From assembly GCF_004310665.1 (NCBI RefSeq), contig NZ_SIXF01000041.1, positions 1 through 38,916 on the forward strand: 38,916 bases of DNA, given 5' to 3'. Source of the DNA: Pedobacter kyonggii (lineage in GTDB: Bacteria; Bacteroidota; Bacteroidia; Sphingobacteriales; Sphingobacteriaceae). A model generated the notes under the pieces. It saw only the letters and a program-made list of their open reading frames with translations, had not been told where the DNA came from and ran no database searches. Shown here piece by piece: positions 36,013-38,916 of the stretch (positions are counted from its first letter, which is position 1; every line of letters begins with the position of its first letter). Position numbers and translations under genes: made by a program.

Positions 36013-37096
36013 ATGGAAATAAACAACCAAAATCTATATAGTAGGGTTGTTGAACTGCTAGTCCAGTCTCGACAAAAGGTATCGCAAACCATTAATAATA
36101 TAATGCTATGACCTACTTCGAAATCGGCAGAATAATCGTTGAAGATGAGCAGCAGGGAAAAGAAAAAGCAGAATATGGTAAACGAGTTTTAAAAGAACTT
36201 TCGGAAAAACTAGTTGCAGAGTTTGGCAAAGGCTTTTCTGAAACAAATTTGAGGCAAATACGCAATTTTTATTTACTCTATTCAATTCAGCAGACAGTGT
36301 CTGCGCAATTGGGAAAAGATCAGACAGCCCCTGACGAATTCAAAAATGAAGAAATTGCCGACACAGTATCGCGTAAATCTATAATTCAGCAGACACTGTC
36401 TGCGCAATTCAAACTTACATGGTCTCACTACCTTAAGTTAATGAGAATAACCGATGTAAACGAACGTAATTTTTACGAAATAGAAGCAATAAAAAATAAT
36501 TGGAGTTTACGCGAGTTGCAGCGCCAATATGATTCAGCATTATATACACGTTTAGCAATAAGCAAAAATAAGGAAGAATTACGATCACTTGGCCAAAAAG
36601 GACAGATAATCGAAAAAAACAAGGATTTAATAAAAGACCCCTACGTACTGGAATTCCTAGGCCTACCAGAACAAAGTTTTTATTCAGAAAGTGAATTAGA
36701 GCAAAAATTAATTGATAAACTCGAACATTTCTTATTAGAATTAGGCAATGGCTTTACCTTTGTGCCCGTCAAAAAAGAATAACTTTCGAAGAAAAACATT
36801 TCAAAATAGATTTAGTTTTCTATAACCGTATTTTAAAGTGTTTTGTACTTATCGATTTAAAAATTGGAGAACTAAAACATCAAGATATAGGCCAGATGCA
36901 GATGTATGTGAACTATTTTAATAGAGAAGTAAGACTTGAGGATGAAAACAAAACCATCGGTATTATCCTTTGGCAGGACAAAAGTGAATCCGTAGTAAGA
37001 TATACACTTCCAGAAAACAATGAACAAATTTTCGCAAGTAAGTATTTAACGGTTTTACCTAGTGAAAAGGATTTCATTAAAATTATTGAGAATTAA
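36013..37096 (+). pseudogene. DUF1016 (YhcG-type, PDDEXK-like nuclease) gene with two frameshifts
   Basis: Three frames together rebuild a DUF1016 protein of about 361 residues, the family's usual length. Frame 1 (ATG 36013) gives MEINNQNLYSRVV and RQKVSQTINNIM, then stops. Frame 2 (from 36108) begins TYFEIGRIIVEDEQQGKEKA and runs through WSHYLKLMRITD to FVPVKKE, then stops at 36782. Frame 3 (from about 36777) resumes with RITFEEKHFKIDLVFYNR and the PDDEXK-like core LIDLKIGELKHQDIGQMQMY, ending at 37096. The first break is at about 36103-36107 (one base missing relative to ATG CTN ATG). The second is at an A6 run, 36771-36778. Two breaks make a pseudogene the best call; a sequencing error at the A run could explain only one. 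Confidence 0.8.
36285..36409 (+). repeat. 26-bp imperfect direct repeat within the DUF1016 pseudogene
   Basis: Copies at 36285-36310 and 36384-36409 differ at one base. Each contains the palindrome CAGACA.TGTCTG and encodes QQT(V/L)SAQ; a weaker TVSRK copy lies between. The stretch precedes WSHY, a position where DUF1016 proteins usually carry a single such segment. Confidence 0.6.
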
Positions 37097-37101
37097 TTCA
37101 A

Positions 37102-37524
37102 ATGAAAATATACCAACAAGCTTTAGCACTGAGAGAACGAAGAAGAGGCTTCCATATCATTACCGACGAAATTGAAGATGCCTTACCGCAGCTTGATGAG
37201 ATTAACATTGGCATTTGCCAGGTATTTATCCAGCATACTTCTGCTTCACTTACCATCAACGAAAATGCGGATCCTACAGTTCGGGTTGATTTTGAAATGT
37301 TCTTTAATAAAACCGTAAAGGAAAATGATCCCGATTATGAGCATGATTATGAAGGATCGGACGACATGCCTGCGCACTTAAAATCGGCACTTTTAGGCAG
37401 CTCTGTTACCATTCCGATTAGAAACGGCAGATTGGCGCTTGGTACCTGGCAGGGTATTTATCTTTGCGAACATCGCAACCATGGCGGCCAAAGAAGATTA
37501 ATCATTACAGCTTGGGGCGAATAA
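37102..37524 (+). CDS. YjbQ-family protein (secondary thiamine-phosphate synthase type)
   Basis: This 140-residue protein is of the UPF0047/YjbQ family. Visible conserved parts are the N-terminal RGFHIITDEI, the metal/phosphate-site block FIQHTSASLTINENADP, the central AHLKSALLGSS and the C-terminal GTWQGIYLCEHRNHGGQRRL with its conserved His and Arg residues. Members have weak thiamine-phosphate synthase activity; the native role is uncertain. It follows the pseudogene end by 5 bp and probably belonged to the same transcription unit, or has its own start signal in that sequence. Confidence 0.9.
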   Translation: MKIYQQALALRERRRGFHIITDEIEDALPQLDEINIGICQVFIQHTSASLTINENADPTVRVDFEMFFNKTVKENDPDYEHDYEGSDDMPAHLKSALLGSSVTIPIRNGRLALGTWQGIYLCEHRNHGGQRRLIITAWGE

Positions 37525-37530
37525 ATAATT

Positions 37531-38499
37531 TTAAGCTTTCTTAACCTCTTTTTTAATTTCGGGATGATTATCCTGAATGGATTTACTCCCTGTTTCTATC
37601 TCAATTTCTTTTGTGGTAACCGCATAATGAGAAGGGTAAATCTCAGATCCAAAAGCAACCGCATAAGCCTTGGTAAATTCAGCACCAAAATATAAAATGA
37701 TAGAGGAGTAATAAGTCCATAAAAGCACAACCACTAATGAGCCTGTTGCGCCATAAGTGCTACCAACATTGCTTTGCCCTATATAAAGTGAAATGGCAAA
37801 TTTACCGATCATAAATAGTAGAGCGGTAACTATTGCACCAGCAATTACATCACGCCATTTTATAATTGCATCAGGTAATACCTTAAATATTACGCCGAAT
37901 ATTAATGAAATAACAGCTAAGGTTACAATTTGATTAAGGATATAAAATACGATAACTGATATTTCGGCAAAGCGGGCCTGCAAGCGGTTACTAAAGGCAT
38001 CGAGTACAGATGTAACCGCTAACGAAACCAGCAGTACAAAGCCTAAACTGATAATTACCGAAAAAGACAAGAACCGGTTCTGGAGCATTTTTACCCACCC
38101 TCTTTTCGGCTTCGGTTTTAAACCCCAAATGGTATTAATAGAATCCTGGATATCGCCAAAAACGGTAGTTGCCCCAATTAATAGGGTGATGATCCCAATA
38201 ATTAAAGCGATGGTGCTTTTTCCATCCAGATAAGCATTCTTGATTAACTGCTGTAAAGAAACGGCCGATTCTCTGCCTAAAAAGCCTTCAAGCTGGGCAT
38301 AAACCTGTCCTTCGGCTATTTCTCTCCCTAAAAATATACCACACAAAGAAATAATAACCACGAGCAGCGGCGCCATAGAAAACACCGTATAATAGGCTAA
38401 TGAGCCACTAAGTTTCGTCACTTTATGATTGTTAAATCCTGTAAACGATGCTTTTAAAATGCCCCATATTCCTTTTAAAGTGATTTTATTCTTTGCCAT
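37531..38499 (-). CDS. YihY/BrkB-family inner-membrane protein, second copy
   Basis: This 322-residue paralogue of the protein at 8347-9369 shares KLSGSLAYYTVFSMAPL, QDSINTIWGL and SIILYFGAEFTKAYA. The gene is read from the ATG at 38497-38499 (MAKNKITLKGIW), which gives the usual family length and a normal cytosolic start. An upstream in-frame ATG at 38664 would add 55 residues, but those codons lie in the IS end and are not protein-like. It is convergent with yjbQ. An IS3-type insertion ends 125 bp upstream and may have altered its promoter. Confidence 0.88.
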   Translation of the reverse strand: MAKNKITLKGIWGILKASFTGFNNHKVTKLSGSLAYYTVFSMAPLLVVIISLCGIFLGREIAEGQVYAQLEGFLGRESAVSLQQLIKNAYLDGKSTIALIIGIITLLIGATTVFGDIQDSINTIWGLKPKPKRGWVKMLQNRFLSFSVIISLGFVLLVSLAVTSVLDAFSNRLQARFAEISVIVFYILNQIVTLAVISLIFGVIFKVLPDAIIKWRDVIAGAIVTALLFMIGKFAISLYIGQSNVGSTYGATGSLVVVLLWTYYSSIILYFGAEFTKAYAVAFGSEIYPSHYAVTTKEIEIETGSKSIQDNHPEIKKEVKKA

Positions 38500-38626
38500 A
38501 AACAAACTATTTAAGATGAGATGCTCTAAACTTAAACCGCTTATTTTTTGAATTGTTTGTTCATTAATTAACGAAAACAGAATACAAAGAAACCAAATGC
38601 ACAAAAAAGCTCCGATTTTGAAGTGA

Positions 38627-38658
38627 ACCCCAAAAGTTGGACAAAAACTTTTGGGGTT
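38627..38658 (+). repeat. Hairpin at the IS3 left end
   Basis: Twelve bases (38627-38638, AACCCCAAAAGT) pair perfectly with 38647-38658 around an 8-nt loop, ending 8 nt before the orfA ATG. It may block orfA translation from read-through messages, as reported for several IS elements. Confidence 0.65.
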
Positions 38659-38666
38659 TATCATTT

Positions 38667-38916
38667 ATGACCAAACACACATTTGAGGAGAAGCTCGATA
38701 TAGTTTCTCACGTGATAAAAGGGACGCCGATTCTTTGGCTATCCCGAGAACGGCGTATTAGCAAAGACATGATATTGGAATGGGTTCGGAAATATAACCT
38801 CCATGGTGAAAGTGGGCTACGCAAGCAAGCCAATATCAAGTCTACTTCTGATTTCAAAGAAGAAGTTGTAAGGCTCATTATAGAAAAAGGTGTACCTTTA
38901 AGACAGGTTGTTCTGG
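38667..38916 (+). CDS. IS3-family transposase OrfA, N-terminal part
   Basis: Eighty-three codons are open to the window edge: MTKHTFEEKLDIVSHVIKG, then SRERRISKDMILEWVRKY (a helix-turn-helix), NLHGESGLRKQ, and a second helical segment FKEEVVRLIIEKGVPLRQ. This fits the DNA-binding OrfA of IS150-like elements, which share a programmed frameshift with OrfB in full-length copies; the frameshift site is outside the window. Confidence 0.75.
   Translation, partial: MTKHTFEEKLDIVSHVIKGTPILWLSRERRISKDMILEWVRKYNLHGESGLRKQANIKSTSDFKEEVVRLIIEKGVPLRQVVL

Larger units (their letters stand above)
38625..38916 (+). mobile_element. IS3/IS150-type insertion sequence, left end (continues past window)
   Basis: The probable terminal repeat begins TGAACCCCAAAAGTTGGACA, a form common to IS150-group elements. 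It is followed by a hairpin and by orfA from 38667. The exact first base and the target duplication cannot be defined without the other end. Confidence 0.7.

Noticed and set aside
36771-36783. Programmed -1 frameshift in the DUF1016 gene
   Set aside because: The A6 run would allow slippage, but the P-site pairing is poor (CAA) and a second, unrelated break at about 36105 shows that the gene is damaged.
38500-38664. Upstream ATG extending the second YihY protein by 55 residues
   Set aside because: The added codons fall largely in the IS end and the gap; family homologues begin at about MAKNK.
1-38916. CRISPR array, tRNA, rRNA or prophage
   Set aside because: No regularly spaced identical repeats with spacers, no cloverleaf or rRNA-like segment, and no phage structural or integrase genes were seen on reading both strands; a tRNA scan could not be run.

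Overview
The window looks like a chromosomal segment of a Bacteroidota bacterium, most likely a Pedobacter-like member of the Sphingobacteriaceae. The evidence is a low-GC genome, a SusC/SusD pair, a lipoprotein-type TamA (TamL) coupled to TamB, the ftsX-DUF3098-uppP-truB-ribF cluster, lipoproteins of the C-K-K-D-D type, and promoter -7 boxes of the Bacteroidota form TAnnTTTG. Assignments rest on reading motifs by eye; no database search was possible. The genus is an inference.

Layout. Positions 1-400 hold the 5' end of an IS4-type transposase running off the left edge, then a REP-like repeat. Cytidine deaminase (minus) is divergent from a tamB-tamL-yihY operon (plus, 1010-9369). Topoisomerase IV subunit B (minus) follows, then an amino-acid permease and a GPH-type sugar symporter (plus). 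A susC-susD outer-membrane uptake pair (minus, 15003-19961) is divergent from a DEAD-box RNA helicase whose leader looks structured. leuS and a small surface-type lipoprotein are on the minus strand.

From 25947 to 31322 runs an envelope/translation/cofactor cluster on the plus strand: ftsX, a DUF3098 membrane protein, a DUF2281-PIN toxin-antitoxin pair, uppP, truB, a YitT-type membrane protein and ribF. A second PIN-type toxin-antitoxin pair converges on ribF. Next come a small secreted/membrane hypothetical, a CPA2 cation:proton antiporter with two TrkA-C domains, a DUF2157-like membrane protein, a twice-frameshifted DUF1016 nuclease pseudogene, yjbQ and a second yihY paralogue. An IS3/IS150-type element enters at the right edge.

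The most unusual signal is a set of short arrays with a 7-bp period (units such as AGTCCGA, AACCCTA and AATTGCC). They lie in intergenic DNA and also in frame inside two essential genes, leuS and ribF, where they encode low-complexity insertions in probable surface loops. They resemble, by analogy only, the heptanucleotide STRR repeats of cyanobacteria. Several other dispersed palindromic repeat families are present. No tRNA, rRNA, CRISPR array, prophage or integrase was seen.
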